A stretch of DNA of 20,830 nt, from the NCBI GenBank assembly GCA_016098155.1, contig JAAAJB010000604.1:1-20830 (forward strand), in the 5' to 3' direction. A model generated the notes under the pieces. The model saw only the letters and a program-made list of their open reading frames with translations. It searched no databases and was not told where the DNA came from. The stretch comes from Actinomortierella ambigua (taxonomy: Eukaryota > Mortierellomycota > Mortierellomycetes > Mortierellales > Mortierellaceae). Position numbers and translations under genes: made by a program. Positions 9,026-19,643 of the stretch are shown piece by piece (position 1 is the stretch's first letter; each line of letters opens with the position of its first letter).

Positions 9026-10746
9026 CTAGTTGATGTAAGTCCACTTGACAGAACCATCACTCCGCAGGACAGCCGGTGCAGCCTCGGACCCGCGATGGAA
9101 CTGGGAGCGAGCGCGGACATATGGGTCGAGGGCAAAGTGGGCCTTGCGCAGATCCCTGGCAATGGCATCGCGTTCTTTGAAATACTTTGTAGCAATCTCA
9201 AACGAGTCCTTGTTTGATCCCTTTGATTCGTCCTCCTCGTCCTCGTCCTCGGCAATCCAGGCCCTTGTCTGGGCATCAAACTCATCCGCGAGCTTCTCCC
9301 ATGCGGCATAGAGCAACTTTTTGGTCTCGCCATCCTTCATCCGCTCATTCTCGCCTGGGACTGGGGCCACGTATGCATATCGGTACTGGTCCAGACCTCC
9401 CTCGTAGGTTGAGGGCAGGTGCTCGGCCGGGATGAAATCGAGCAGCTCTGCATCCGTCGACGTAAACTTGACTTTGGAGGCGACGACACGGTCGAGCCAG
9501 GGCTCAATGACCTTCCAGACGCCCCAAAAGACAAAGGGCGACTTGTGGACGATGATCCCACCGAGCGACTCTGGATAGTAGGCCTCGAAGCACTGGACCA
9601 GGAACTTGACGAGGCTGTAGTCCATGTTGGCGAGGCCGAACTGCGAGAGGTCAAAGACGAGCGAGACACACTCGACAGGTGGTGAGATCAAGAGGCGGCC
9701 TTGTTCCATGAGGTAGATTGTCAGACGCTCCAGTGTCCGGTAGTCCTGGTCCGCTGGACGGTGGAGACCTACATTCAGGTACCTGTGGGGTGGGGGAGTA
9801 AGAATTTGTTTGTTTTTAGTGGCGTGATTTTCTCTCTCCGTTGGATTTTTTTTCCTTCCACCAAAAAAAAAATTGAGTTTGGATTTGGGCCAAGGGACCA
9901 CCTTCCTCCCCTGTATCCCATAACTCCTGCCTGTGCTGGTTTCCATGATGCCTGACGATGGGTGTCTCTATCCTATTGTGAGTGTGTCGTGGTTGCTCCT
10001 TGTCTCCTGTTTATCCTCTTCTGGTACAGTTTTCTTTTGGGGAAGGGGAACAAAGGTGGAGTGAGGTCGAACAACAGTCACCCTGTTGTGTGGGGGGCGA
10101 CACCAAACCCCATTTTTTTTCTTTTTGTCATCAGGTGTACTTACACGACGGGCTGGCCTTGCTTGTCGGTGCCGTGGACATAAAACTTGCCCATGGCCAG
10201 CTGGTCCTGGAACTTTGGATATTTTTCCTCCAGCTCCAGCTCGCCGAGTGTCTTGACATCGTCGACATTCATCTCCAGCCGCCACTGGAACGCCTTGAGC
10301 ATCATCATCAGGCCATTTGCGACATGCCACTTGCGCGCCCGCAGGAACCGCAATACCAACGCGTCTGGGTGGTCGCCCATCATATTCTCCCGGATCGCCT
10401 GGCGCACGACGGGTCCGTCAATCTTGAGCTCCTCCAGCGTGATCGTCACGGCTGGCTCGATCAAGGGTTTTGGGGCCTCTTCAGGTGTCGTTGAGGTGGC
10501 AGCGGCGGTAGAAAACCAGCCGCCACCCCAACCTGCCGAGGCCGCCGCTGGCTGTGCCGCTGGCGCTACTACGGCAGGGATACCCGAGGCGGCGGCAATG
10601 GTGACGGGGTCATGTTGGATGGTGACCGTGCCTTCGGCGAGCACCTCCTCCAGGGCTGCCCAGAGACGCCTCAACAGAATTGCTTGTTCCTTGGTCAGTG
10701 AGCCAACATATCCTGTTCCTGCAGGCGCGTTTCCTGAGATTGACAT
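9026..10746 (-). CDS. CRAL-TRIO (Sec14/CSR1-like) lipid-transfer protein, copy B
   Basis: Exons are 10746-10145 and 9782-9026, with a 362-bp intron (10144-9783), giving 452 residues. The CRAL-TRIO N region is about 110-160 (GDHPDALVLRFLRARKWHVA at 124-143). The Sec14 fold is about 185-335, with LVFDLSQFGLANMD, FEAYYPESLGGIIVHKSP and FWGVWKVIEPWLD. The CSR1-like tail PGENERMKDGET follows. Fungal members bind phosphatidylinositol or other lipids and influence membrane lipid composition and traffic; the ligand here is unknown. The intron position and phase are identical to copy A, but the linkers differ. Copy B has an Ala/Pro-rich linker with a GWGGGW patch (about 50-95) and a unique acidic insert AEDEDEEDESKG (about 377-388). 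Same orientation and about 2.2 kb separation indicate an old tandem duplication. A TATAAAAG box lies about 131 bp upstream of the ATG. Confidence 0.92.
9783..10144 (-). other. Intron of CRAL-TRIO gene B
   Basis: Phase-2 GT-AG intron (donor GTAAGT, acceptor CCACAG) splitting a Val codon immediately before YLNV. At 362 bp it is twice as long as the matching intron of copy A and contains T-rich and A-rich runs. Confidence 0.9.
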
Positions 10747-10876
10747 GTTTGTGTTTTTTTTAACTGCCGTTGACGTCTGTGGAGAGGGTGTCTGTGGGTT
10801 GGAGAAAGGGGAGAGGAGAAAGAGAGAGAGGAAAAGTGGGGATCAGAAAATACAAAGGAGGTAAAACAATAGCGAG

Positions 10877-10884
10877 CTTTTATA
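10877..10884 (-). promoter_or_regulatory. TATA box of CRAL-TRIO gene B
   Basis: The minus strand reads TATAAAAG, about 131-138 bases upstream of the ATG at 10746. A CT-rich stretch lies between it and the start, as in copy A. Confidence 0.6.
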
Positions 10885-11377
10885 GCTTGGCTTTCCCAAA
10901 AGGATTCACACATGAACGCATATTTCTGACGGAGTTTCACACGACCAAAGTGTATGTGGCTCTGACAATAACGTACACTTTACCCTGCACCTTGTCCCTC
11001 TACGCGCAAAAGCTAAAGTAGCTCGCCGCAACCCTCCTTCCCTTCCCCTTCCCCTTCCACCTTGTTCTTTCCTCTTTCCCGCTCACGAAAAAAGCTTTCT
11101 TGGCACGACCGGACATTCAAAAAAAACAAGCTATGCATTGGGGTTAGGACCAACACTTTGGGGGAAAAATTTGCTATCGTCCATGATGGCCAAGACTTTT
11201 CAAACCTGACACAACCTTGCATCCCCCCTAATCGTCTCTTTCCATCATCTGTCTCCTTCCTATTGTCCGCATGGCCCCCTCCCTTGAGCCAGAAGGTCTT
11301 GTCATGATTGTTAGCCCTTATCTATTCTTTTCTTATTTGTTCGATATCAAAAGAGGGCATCTAATGCTGTATTATTC
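10885..11377. other. Intergenic region between CRAL-TRIO gene B and beta-adaptin
   Basis: About 0.5 kb with no recognisable gene. It holds upstream DNA of gene B and the 3' flank of the adaptin gene, whose stop (11378-11380) is followed on the minus strand by AATAAT. Confidence 0.6.
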
Positions 11378-14293
11378 TTAGAGATCAAACGACATGAGAT
11401 CGTCGACGTTGCTCGTGTTCTTGGCTTGGCTCGTGGTGGTATCAGCGCGGTATGGGTTGTCGACATTGACTCGCTGCTCATAGTAGTCCTTGTTGCCGAT
11501 CGAAGCCTCGGCCACCTGGTCAAAGCTCTGCTCGAGGTACGATAGCCGCTGGTGCTGTGGTGGCGAGGACACCTTGGATGTCACCTCATCCACATCCTGC
11601 CCCTCGCCAAACCCACCTAGCAGCTGCTGGGGATTCCGCTGTTGCTGTTGTTGCTGCTGCAGCTGTTCCTGTTGCTGTTGATAGAATTGCGCTTCTGCGA
11701 GCAGCTCCTGTGCAGAGTTCATTCGAGGAAGACGTGCCTGGCGTCGCAGCACTGGAGACGGGATCAGGAACCGCGGTTTGCAGTGTGGGATAAATGTCGT
11801 CGGTGCCTTGTGGTAGATGGCTGCCAAACTGTCAATGTGCAGCAACAGTTCCTCCAACAGTGCTGGGTCCATGTTGTCTGTCTCTGTTGAAATGTGAGGT
11901 TTCTCTGAAAGTACCACCGCCTAACACACGTAGAAGAAAGAAGAAGCAACACATCAGCACACTCTGGTCTTTCAAAAAAAAATAATACAACCAATTAAAA
12001 CAGCTTTGTAAAGCATTGAACAAAGGCCTCATAACACAAACCTTGGCAGCAGCAACATCTGTCGACAGCAAACGCCAGTAGATGTAGCCACGATCACGCA
12101 GATCGGGATTGTCGACATTCTCAGTGGCCCACTTTAGAACCTTGGGGACCAAGTCCTGACCAGCTGTAGGACGCTTGATAAACAGCTTGACGGTGGCCGT
12201 CAACAGCGCTAGCTGGACCTCGACAGTCTCTTCGAGGAACGTGTACAAAAAGTCGTCCAACAACTCGTCCGAGTTTTCAATGCGATCTGCATATTGACCA
12301 ATGATCCAGATCATGGCAGCCTTGGCCTCTGGCTCGTCCAGGTTGTCCAGATTTTCGCACAAAATGCCGATGATGCTCTCGTACTGGTTGGGGTATTTGC
12401 GGAAAATGTCCTAGCAGAGACATCAAACAGCCAAGCACCAAAAAAAAAAAAAAAAAAAAAAAAGGATGTGTCAGTACACTGGAGACAGTCCAACGCATCT
12501 CCTAGATTCGGTTGTGTCGCCAACGTCGCTCTCCCTCCCCCCCCCTCTCTCTCTCTCCATCTCCGCCCTTGAACATACCTTGATGACGACAATCGACTCT
12601 TGGACGACATAGTTGACCTTGGTCTGGATCAGCTCCAAGAGTGCTTCGACGCAGCGCTGAGCAGTCGACTCAATCTTGACAGCGAGACGACCAATAGAGC
12701 GCACGGCCTTGCGGACAAAATCGACATCAACCTCTGTGGCGTACTCCTTGAGCTCGGACAGAACCTGGACAACATTTTGCTCGCTGGCGAGACGGAACAT
12801 GATTTCGAGCTTGGCCATCTTGACATAGATCGGGTCGTTATACTTGCAGAAGAACACCTTGATATCGTGCTTCAAAATGTCTGGATGACGCTGGATGACC
12901 AGGAGGATGTTGCGCAGAGCCACATATTGTACCTCTGGTCCATTCGACAGCAGCGTCACCAACGGAGGCGACAGTTTTTTGCACATGTTGACAATCTCCT
13001 CATCCCGCTGCATGTAGTTCATCAAGTAGCAGATCACCTTCACGGCCGACAGCACTACGGCCGAGTTGGCATGCTGCAGACGGGGCGCGATACGCTCGGC
13101 CAGCATCTCGGCCTCTCCTGCCTCCTGAGGGACAACAAACATGAGTGCTTCCAGGATGTACGTTTGTCCCCACCTATAAGGGTGGAGTGGTGGTCACAAT
13201 GGAAATGATTTAGATTCAAAAGACACAAGAAGAAGCAACAGAGCAAACCCAACGCCAACAATAACGACAACTTACTCAGAGCACTCGTTCAATGCTGTGA
13301 CAAGCTTGCTGGCAATTGAAATGTTGAGCTTGAGTTGAATATGGTCCGATCGTTCGGAGATCTCGGTCAATGCAGCAATTGCATTGGCAACAACCTAGAT
13401 ATCAGTGATATGTTGCAAAGAGTCAGATGGAGAGTTTGGAGATTTTCTTTTTTTCTGGACATAGTCGACAGACGATAAGTGCGACACCAAAGGGATAAAA
13501 AAAATCGCGTACGGATGGGTTAGAGTCCAAAAGCATGTCGCGAAGACCGTCGATGAAGCCGGCATTCTCGACAAGGTGGCGATCCTGCATAAAGAGCTTG
13601 GCGACACAGACAGCAGCGGTCTTGCGGACATACGGGTCTTGGTCCCGCATACAGTGTCGCAAGGGTGTGAGCAGACACGCGATAACCTTGTCGACGTGAA
13701 TGTAGCCCATTGTGCGGATAGCCAAGGCGCGAATCAAAGGGTTGGGGTCTTCCACGTCCTATGGTGTTTTTAAATAAAAGAAAAAGTTGTGTTACACAGC
13801 GTCAATACTATTTAGCCCCCCTCCCCATTCAGGTACAAATACCGCTGTTGGACAAAAAAAAATGAAAAAGAGGCCCGTACCCTCATAAAGGTGGGGATGG
13901 CAGCGAGGGCCATCTCGGGCTTGCTCTTGGCATAGTTGACGAGGAAGAGGTAGACCATCTTCTTGATCTCGAGGACAGGGATAGCCATACATGCCACGAC
14001 GTCTGGGTGGAGCGAGGACATGTCGTTGCCCATGGTCATATTGGCGACGATCTTCTTCAAGGTCTGCTTCTTCTTGGTGTGGTTGCGGTCCTTCTTGTCC
14101 GAGTTGAGCTCCAGTCGCAGCTCGTGGATCTTGCCTGTCATGGATAGTGTGAATATCGAACAAGTGGGACGAGAGCGAGCAAGGTCAGCGCTTCCTGTGT
14201 TTCAGGCACACATGCATCAGGTAAATGCCTGTAGCCATGGGCGGGGATGTCATTGATGCCTGTACCTCGTTGGAAGAACTTTGCGTCTGACAT
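11378..14293 (-). CDS. apl2: Beta-adaptin, AP-1-type clathrin adaptor large subunit
   Basis: Seven exons: 14293-14266, 14134-13881, 13758-13513, 13394-13276, 13173-12579, 12410-12042 and 11920-11378. All six introns (102-168 bp) are GT-AG and keep frame, giving 717 residues. The trunk is the classical beta-adaptin helical solenoid: [93 protein letters not shown] and [18 protein letters not shown] are all visible. The protein assembles into a heterotetramer that sorts cargo into clathrin vesicles at the trans-Golgi network and endosomes. After about residue 600 a Gln-rich linker and a short acidic tail replace the hinge and ear of animal beta1/beta2, as in yeast Apl2 (similar length). The last residues, DDLMSFDL, resemble a clathrin-box motif. 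The tiny first exon starts at [12 protein letters not shown]-2 beta is the alternative; the symbol is inferred. Confidence 0.93.
11640..11690 (-). repeat. Poly-glutamine (CAA/CAG) tract in beta-adaptin
   Basis: On the minus strand this encodes a Gln-rich run (residues about 618-636) with a mixed CAA/CAG pattern. It lies in the unstructured linker following the trunk, where length variation is usually tolerated. Confidence 0.85.
12440..12463. repeat. A24 homopolymer in adaptin intron 5
   Basis: Twenty-four consecutive A bases (T24 on the sense strand) lie inside intron 5 (12578-12411), about 30 bases before the acceptor. They may act as an extended polypyrimidine tract. The exact length is error-prone in sequencing. 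Confidence 0.9.
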
Positions 14294-14614
14294 GGTGACG
14301 ATGAGAAAGGGAGGGGGGGGAGGTGGAGAGCAGAGAGAAGAGAGAGTGAGGGTGAGATAATGAGAGGAAGGGATGGAGAGACAATGGAAGAGGAGGAGGA
14401 AGGAGGATGGTGGTCGAGTGGAGTGGATGGAGAACAAGAGGGGACAATACTTCCAATGCAAGAGATGATGACCCGTTTTGGGCGGAGTGGGGCAACGTGT
14501 AAAAATATCTTAATGGTTTGGTTGAGCCAATGCTTCTTCTTCTTCTTCTCTACATCATCCCCCTTCTCCCACTTTCCTCCTATAATACCCACTTTCACTT
14601 CCATCAAGCATACC
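14294..14614. promoter_or_regulatory. Shared divergent promoter of beta-adaptin and VPS52
   Basis: Only 321 bp separate the two start codons. The adaptin side is GA-rich on the plus strand (CT-rich in its sense direction). The VPS52 side carries a CTTCTTCTTCTTCTC tract (about 14533-14547) and TATAATA at 14581, too close to the ATG at 14615 to be certain as a TATA box. Both genes act in Golgi/endosome sorting, so shared regulation is plausible but inferred. Confidence 0.6.
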
Positions 14615-17600
14615 ATGGACACCCAGCTCAGCGCTGCTCCGCAGAATACCCCTTCCACCCCGCTGATGCACCATCGCATGTCACTCATTCAACCCAAGAA
14701 GCAGCCTGCCGGCCTCACCGGGCTCCAGTTTCTCACAGAGCTGCTCGATGACCATGTATGTATGCCATCCTCCATACGCGGTCGATCGGATTAGCCAATA
14801 TGCTGGATACGCGTGGAATGATAAACTTTCAGTGAAAAAAAAAAGCTCACTCCGTTGTCGTTTGTCGCGCCCTTTTGCTGGGAAAACAACCTTGCCTACT
14901 CTTAGGAAACTGAATTGACCGAGGATGACCTTGCCTCGTCTCAAGTAGAACAGGAGGGCACAAATACCCATGCTCAATTCTTTCTCCAGGACGATCTTGC
15001 CTTTGAGCAGGTTGGAGGTGTGTCCAGCCGTGCATGCCTCTGTTTCTTTCAATGTATTCAGTTTCCCCATACACCATCCAACAAACGCGCTCTTACGCAT
15101 GTCACGAATCTCCTCTCTATTATTTTTTTTCTCCGCACCTCCGCCTCTGGATCGTGCTCCACTATCTAGATCGCATCTCAGAGTTTCAGGAAGACGAGTT
15201 TGTTCAGCAAGCACTTGCCAAAGTATGCCCACGAAGGAATAAGTAACAAAAAATATATAGGACGGTGCACGTCAGCCGCTGGAGAGCCGTTTATCATCCT
15301 TTTCATCACATGGAGTATTGACATGTTGTACCTCGCGAATACTGTGCGTCAAAATTGATACTAGGGCATGGATCTACGAGAATACGCACACCATATCGAA
15401 AGCGAGCTGGATATCGTAGGACAGGATCACGAAGACGATTGTAAGTCAAGACTGTTCTCGGGCAAGGCGAGCCATGGTATTTGCATCTTGATGAGCCATG
15501 ACCCAACCACTCAATCTTGACTTGCGATGATCCCTATAGATATCCATCAAAGTCAGGCATTTGTGGATCTGCATGGTCACATCCAGGCATGTGACGAGAT
15601 TCTGGAGACAATGGAAAACCTGCTTAGCATTTTCCAGACAGACCTGGGCAACATCTCCAATGAGATTCAGACACTTCAAACAAAGTCGATCAAGATGAGC
15701 ATCCAGCTCAAGAACAGGATGGCGGTCGAAAATCACCTGAACGAGCTCCTGGAAGGCATTTTAATCTCCCCACACATGATCCGCAAGATCAACGACGGCG
15801 ATGTCGATGACAGCTGGCTTCAAGCGTTGCTCGAGCTGAATGCCAAGATGCGGTTTGCGAAACAACAGCGAGGACGACATATCCGGGCGCTCAAAGAGGT
15901 CGGACCTGAGATGGAGAGATTACGGATCAAAGCCGTCGAGAAGATCCGCGAGTTTTTACTGGTCAAGATCAAATCGTTCAGGACACCCAATACCAACGTC
16001 CAGATCATGCAGCACTCGGTCCTGCTCAAGTACAAGGAGCTCAACCAATTCGTCATGGAGCGCCACAGCGATGTCGCCATGGAGATCCGGCAGACCTACT
16101 CAAATACCTTGCGCTGGTACTTCTCCAATCAGTTTGAAAAGTATCTCCATGGCCTTGAAAAACTCCATGTATGTTTGGACCCATTGCATCACGAGTCAAC
16201 AGTCCTATGGTATGCCCTCTCCCCTTTCATTCTGTGCATCACAAAGACCTAACAAGTCGCTGGCTTTACTTTTTCTTACTCATCTACCTTTAGGGCACAG
16301 CGGGCGATAAATATGACTTGCTCTGCACGGAGGAAAGCTCACGCAAGGGATTATTCGGAGCGACAAAGTCACTACAGTCCAAGACCAATATGTTTGCTGT
16401 GGGAAGCAGGATGGATACTCTCAAGAATCATGACGCTGGCTTGATCTTGATTCACGTGGCAAACGAAAAGAGCATGGTAAAGATGGAGGAGGACCTTTCA
16501 TATGGTGTATTCAATGATTTTTTGTCCGAGGCTTTTTTCTTGTCACCCTTCAACATGGCGACTTGGGCTCACTCTTTCTTCTATTCGATTTGCTTCCTGT
16601 CACGATGCATAGACTTACCCATACGAGGCGCTCTTCCGAAGCTTCAACTTGGCGCTGATCGACAATGCTAGTTCAGAGTACCTGTTCCTGATGGAGTACT
16701 TTTCAAAGCGATCGCAGCAAGACACAGAAGGAGTCCAGGCTGTCTTTGCGCACATCTTTGAGCCTACTCTTAAGATGGGGCTCGCCAATGTCAAAGAGTA
16801 TGTAGACTCTAGTTATGACGCGATCGGCATACTGCTATGCTTGCGGATCATTCAACAGCTTGCCAAAGAATTGGAGCGTCGCAAGGTACCGACGTTGGAG
16901 AAGTATTGTGATGCGATCCGGATGCTGCTCTGGCCAAGGTTTCAGATTGTAGTCGACATGCATATCGAGAGTGTGCGCAAGGCCAAAAACAAGATCCAGC
17001 CCAAGAATGTTCATCCACACTGGGTAAGGAGGGCTTTGTTTCCTCTTTTTCTCTCTCTCATACGCACACACTTCTCGACCTATTGGCGACTTGACATTTT
17101 TTTTTCATGGACTTGACGATTGAACTCCGCGATATATCTCTCTCCTCTGCTCACTCTTTCTCTTTTCCGGACATCACAGATTGCGAGGCGATATGGCGAG
17201 TTTGTGAGCTCATTGCTTGCACTGCACGATGAGCAGACAGACGTCATGGGCAGGCTAGGGATTCTCAGGATGGAAACCAGCTCACTCTTTGAGACCATGT
17301 CCAAGGCATTCCCAGAAAAGAAGAACCGTTTGATCTTCCTGATCAATACGTTTGACCTGATTCTAACATTACTGGCTGTAAGTTGTAGCCCCCTCCAACC
17401 GTTCATCGAGTCAGTGGTGTGCACTCAAACCATTCCAGCATGATGGAAACTAGACACTTTGCTCACACTTTCTTTCACACACACCCTTTCTTCAACTGCA
17501 GGATTCTCGCTCGACAGCGGCTGAGGCTGAGATGGACCACTGGACGGCTGTCATCCACCAGTCCATTGCTCTTTTCGTGGAAGAAGAACTTCAGCCGTAC

Positions 17601-18191
17601 TTTGGTGATCTGATTTCATTTGTCAAGATGGTCGATATTGCCGGCGGTGTTACCAAAGTGCCACTAGGTAAGAATAAGTTGTTTGTTCTCTTGGAAGTGA
17701 GGTTAACCCCTTCCCCGTCTCTCTCTCTCTCTCTGTCTGTCTCTCTCAGTACTATCCGGCTTATTTGGGATAGGGATGCATCGTTCAGATACTCACGGCT
17801 CCCCATTTTGTGTACCTTTTTATTAGACCACTTTGAGCGCCCTTCGTACAACTTTAGCAACACATGGCGACAGTCGCTGTTATCGATCAACACCAGCGTG
17901 ATTCAACACTTTTCTAGCTTCAAGAACGGCACGCAGGTGTTGCATCAGGTGCTCGGCCAGTTGATTGTGTACTACACCCGTTTCTATGCGTTGTTGGAGG
18001 AGAAACTTCGGACAGGCCACGCGCCACCACAAGCAGAGGGATCTTCGGCAATGACGGGGTCGTCGTCAAGTGGGATGGAGCCGGGGTCGAGCACAGATGT
18101 AGCGATGCTACCCGCGCGCGGATGGTCGCATCAGCCTGTTCGCGTGCAGACAGTCATGGTGGAAGTCAAAAAGTTCCGATCCAACTTTTAA
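14615..18191 (+). CDS. VPS52: Vps52 subunit of the GARP/EARP tethering complex
   Basis: Ten exons: 14615-14755, 14906-15017, 15170-15222, 15365-15440, 15540-16168, 16294-16476, 16613-17023, 17180-17377, 17502-17667 and 17827-18191. All junctions are GT-AG and in phase, giving 777 residues. Family hallmarks: KGMDLREYAHHIESELD, then the coiled-coil region ACDEILETMENLLSIFQTDL with NISNEIQTLQTKS, LRIKAVEKIREFLLVKIKSF, LLKYKELNQF, SSRKGLFG, YPYEALFRSFN, SYDAIGILLCLRI, MLLWPRFQIVVDMHIESVR, ARRYGEF and the end VMVEVKKFRSNF. Vps52 is a core subunit of GARP, which tethers endosome-derived vesicles to the trans-Golgi network, and of EARP in endosome recycling. The protein is slightly longer than human VPS52 (about 723) because of an N-terminal extension and a Ser/Gly-rich insert near residues 705-755. 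Exon 2's donor GTGTGT (15018) was chosen because it keeps phase. The start is the first Met, 34 bp after a TATAATA string. Confidence 0.93.
17668..17826 (+). other. VPS52 intron 9, in-frame and stop-free
   Basis: The donor is G|GTAAGA and the acceptor TTATTAG|AC. The 159-bp length is a multiple of three and no stop occurs in frame, so unspliced RNA would add 53 residues without breaking the protein. Homology (VPL then DHFERPSYNF) and the CT-rich content argue that it is normally removed. Confidence 0.8.
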
Positions 18192-18197
18192 GAAGGA

Positions 18198-18217
18198 TTT
18201 TTTTTTTTTTTTTTTTT
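18198..18217. repeat. T20 homopolymer just downstream of VPS52
   Basis: A run of twenty T bases begins seven bases after the VPS52 stop codon, in the 3' UTR or flank. Confidence 0.9.
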
Positions 18218-19193
18218 GGAGAGCAAAGGAAAAAGCGAAATATAGAAGCTTGACTCTTCACTCGAGTTGTGAGAACACTGGGGAGTGTAGTGGGAGGAAA
18301 GTCAAATACACTTTACCCCCCTTTTTCCTTCTTCCTGACCAATCCCGCAGTTGCAAGTTGTACTCGCTCCCTACCATCGTTCTCACAGGGACAACTCGTC
18401 ATCCTGAACAACAATGACCAACAGCCTAGGCTTGCTTCCCCTGTGTGGGAAACCGGTTGATTCGTGGAGGGTGCGTGAGAGTGGAATTTCCATCCCCGCC
18501 CCCCTGTTATTTTTCTAAACCACATTTTTCGCACGTTCCCTCTGAGGCAAAGTGGATTGAGGGCCGACACTGACGCTCACCAACCATTGCCTCCTCTCTT
18601 GCCGATTCACATACGAATTCTTCAAGAATTTTGAGAGCTGAATGAGGCGTGACGTTGTGTGCTTGTCGTGGCTATGTATGATATGCAGCACCCGTGGCTG
18701 TCTTTTCGAGAATGCGTTATGTAGTGACAAGTTCGCATCCATTTCGAAGATTGTGGGGATGCAGGCCACGATACGGAAGGTTACCGCACAACCTCGAGGC
18801 GAGAAAGTTAGGCACGATGCCTCTTTCATAACGCTGCACAAGAATTATGAGCAACACCATGCGATGTACTGTTAGTCGTCTAGGAATTTACATGCCTCTT
18901 TCTCTTCAGGGCAGATAGCCAAAAGTATAGAATCATAGGTGCCACCTTTCTCGTATTCCGCTTCACGCAGGCAAATGCTCGGGCATTTCTCCCTTTGTGA
19001 CAATCTGTCGACAATCATCATAGCCCTGCAGACGCCGTGTCTATGGGCTACTTTTACTCAACCCCCGCCGCAATACCTGAATTACACTATGGCATTGACC
19101 GACAACCCAAAAATATTTGCCGAAAGGGCCTCGAGATTTTGCGACTCCACACAAATAGGCTGCAAGAAATCTACCAGACATTAGTGCATCATC
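18218..19193. other. Intergenic region right of VPS52, nothing recognised
   Basis: About 1 kb. Open frames of up to 108 codons on either strand (for example 18515-18841 minus, 18642-18875 plus) overlap each other and show no known motif. No tRNA or repeat family was recognised. Confidence 0.5.
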
Positions 19194-19420
19194 CAGGGGT
19201 GAGAAAATATCGCGCGAAAAGTCCAGAACGAAGTGGCTATGCCCCACTGATGTGGTGTAGTAGAGTACAGAGCAACTAGTGTTGGTACCCCCGCCATCTT
19301 TATGCCATAGCAAGCACGGGATGCATCGAGCGGTAGAATGCAAACATCTGTCCTCCAGATGGCATGTTCCCACACACACACCTATATTTTTGCTTCGACC
19401 CACGCCATGCTGTTGGAGTC

Positions 19421-19452
19421 GGGAGAAGCAAAGTATGGGAGAAGCAAAGTAT
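19421..19452 (+). repeat. Perfect 16-bp tandem duplication at the TATA box
   Basis: gggagaagcaaagtat occurs twice back to back (19421-19436 and 19437-19452). The downstream promoter copy has a single unit (about 20678-20693), so this looks like a recent local duplication in copy 1. Confidence 0.9.
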
Positions 19453-19456
19453 AAAA
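19450..19456 (+). promoter_or_regulatory. TATA box of the secreted-protein gene
   Basis: TATAAAA lies within a block conserved in the downstream promoter copy. The start codon is 194 bases away, which fits a leader interrupted by the proposed 5' UTR intron. Confidence 0.65.
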
Positions 19457-19522
19457 CGAGAATGGTTTTCTCCCATCAGACGGTCAGCACACCTTGCACA
19501 CCCCTTCTACACTCTCCTGTAT

Positions 19523-19637
19523 GTGAGTACTCTGGCCCTCAAAGACTCTATTAACAAGAATATTGTTCATCATCTACCCATGTCAGAGTATTCACCTGTC
19601 CTCCTGCTGCCATCCTCTGATTCCATTGTTCATGTAG
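19523..19637 (+). other. Putative 5' UTR intron of the secreted-protein gene
   Basis: The donor GTGAGT (19523-19528), a branch-like TTAAC and an acceptor CATGTAG (ending 19637) would define a 115-bp intron ending six bases before the ATG. The donor block is retained in the second promoter copy. Splicing would also remove an upstream ATG at about 19580. It is inferred from sequence only. Confidence 0.5.
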
Positions 19638-19643
19638 ACATCC

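Larger units (their letters stand above)
19194..19590 (+). repeat. Promoter-region repeat, copy 1
   Basis: This stretch is closely similar to 20462-20830. Shared blocks include caggggtgaga near the start, the TATA region agaagcaaagtataaaacga, cctgtatgtgagtactctgg, and the segment ending gtcaga-ta. The offset falls from 1268 to about 1241 because of small indels. It forms the 5' flank of the secreted-protein gene at 19644. Confidence 0.85.

Noticed and set aside
11490..11890. Cys-, Leu- or Val-rich plus-strand open frames
   Set aside because: They are antisense readings of the CAA/CAG poly-Gln tract and the surrounding adaptin exon.
18515..18875. Open frames on both strands right of VPS52
   Set aside because: Short, overlapping in antisense and without any recognised domain or promoter context.
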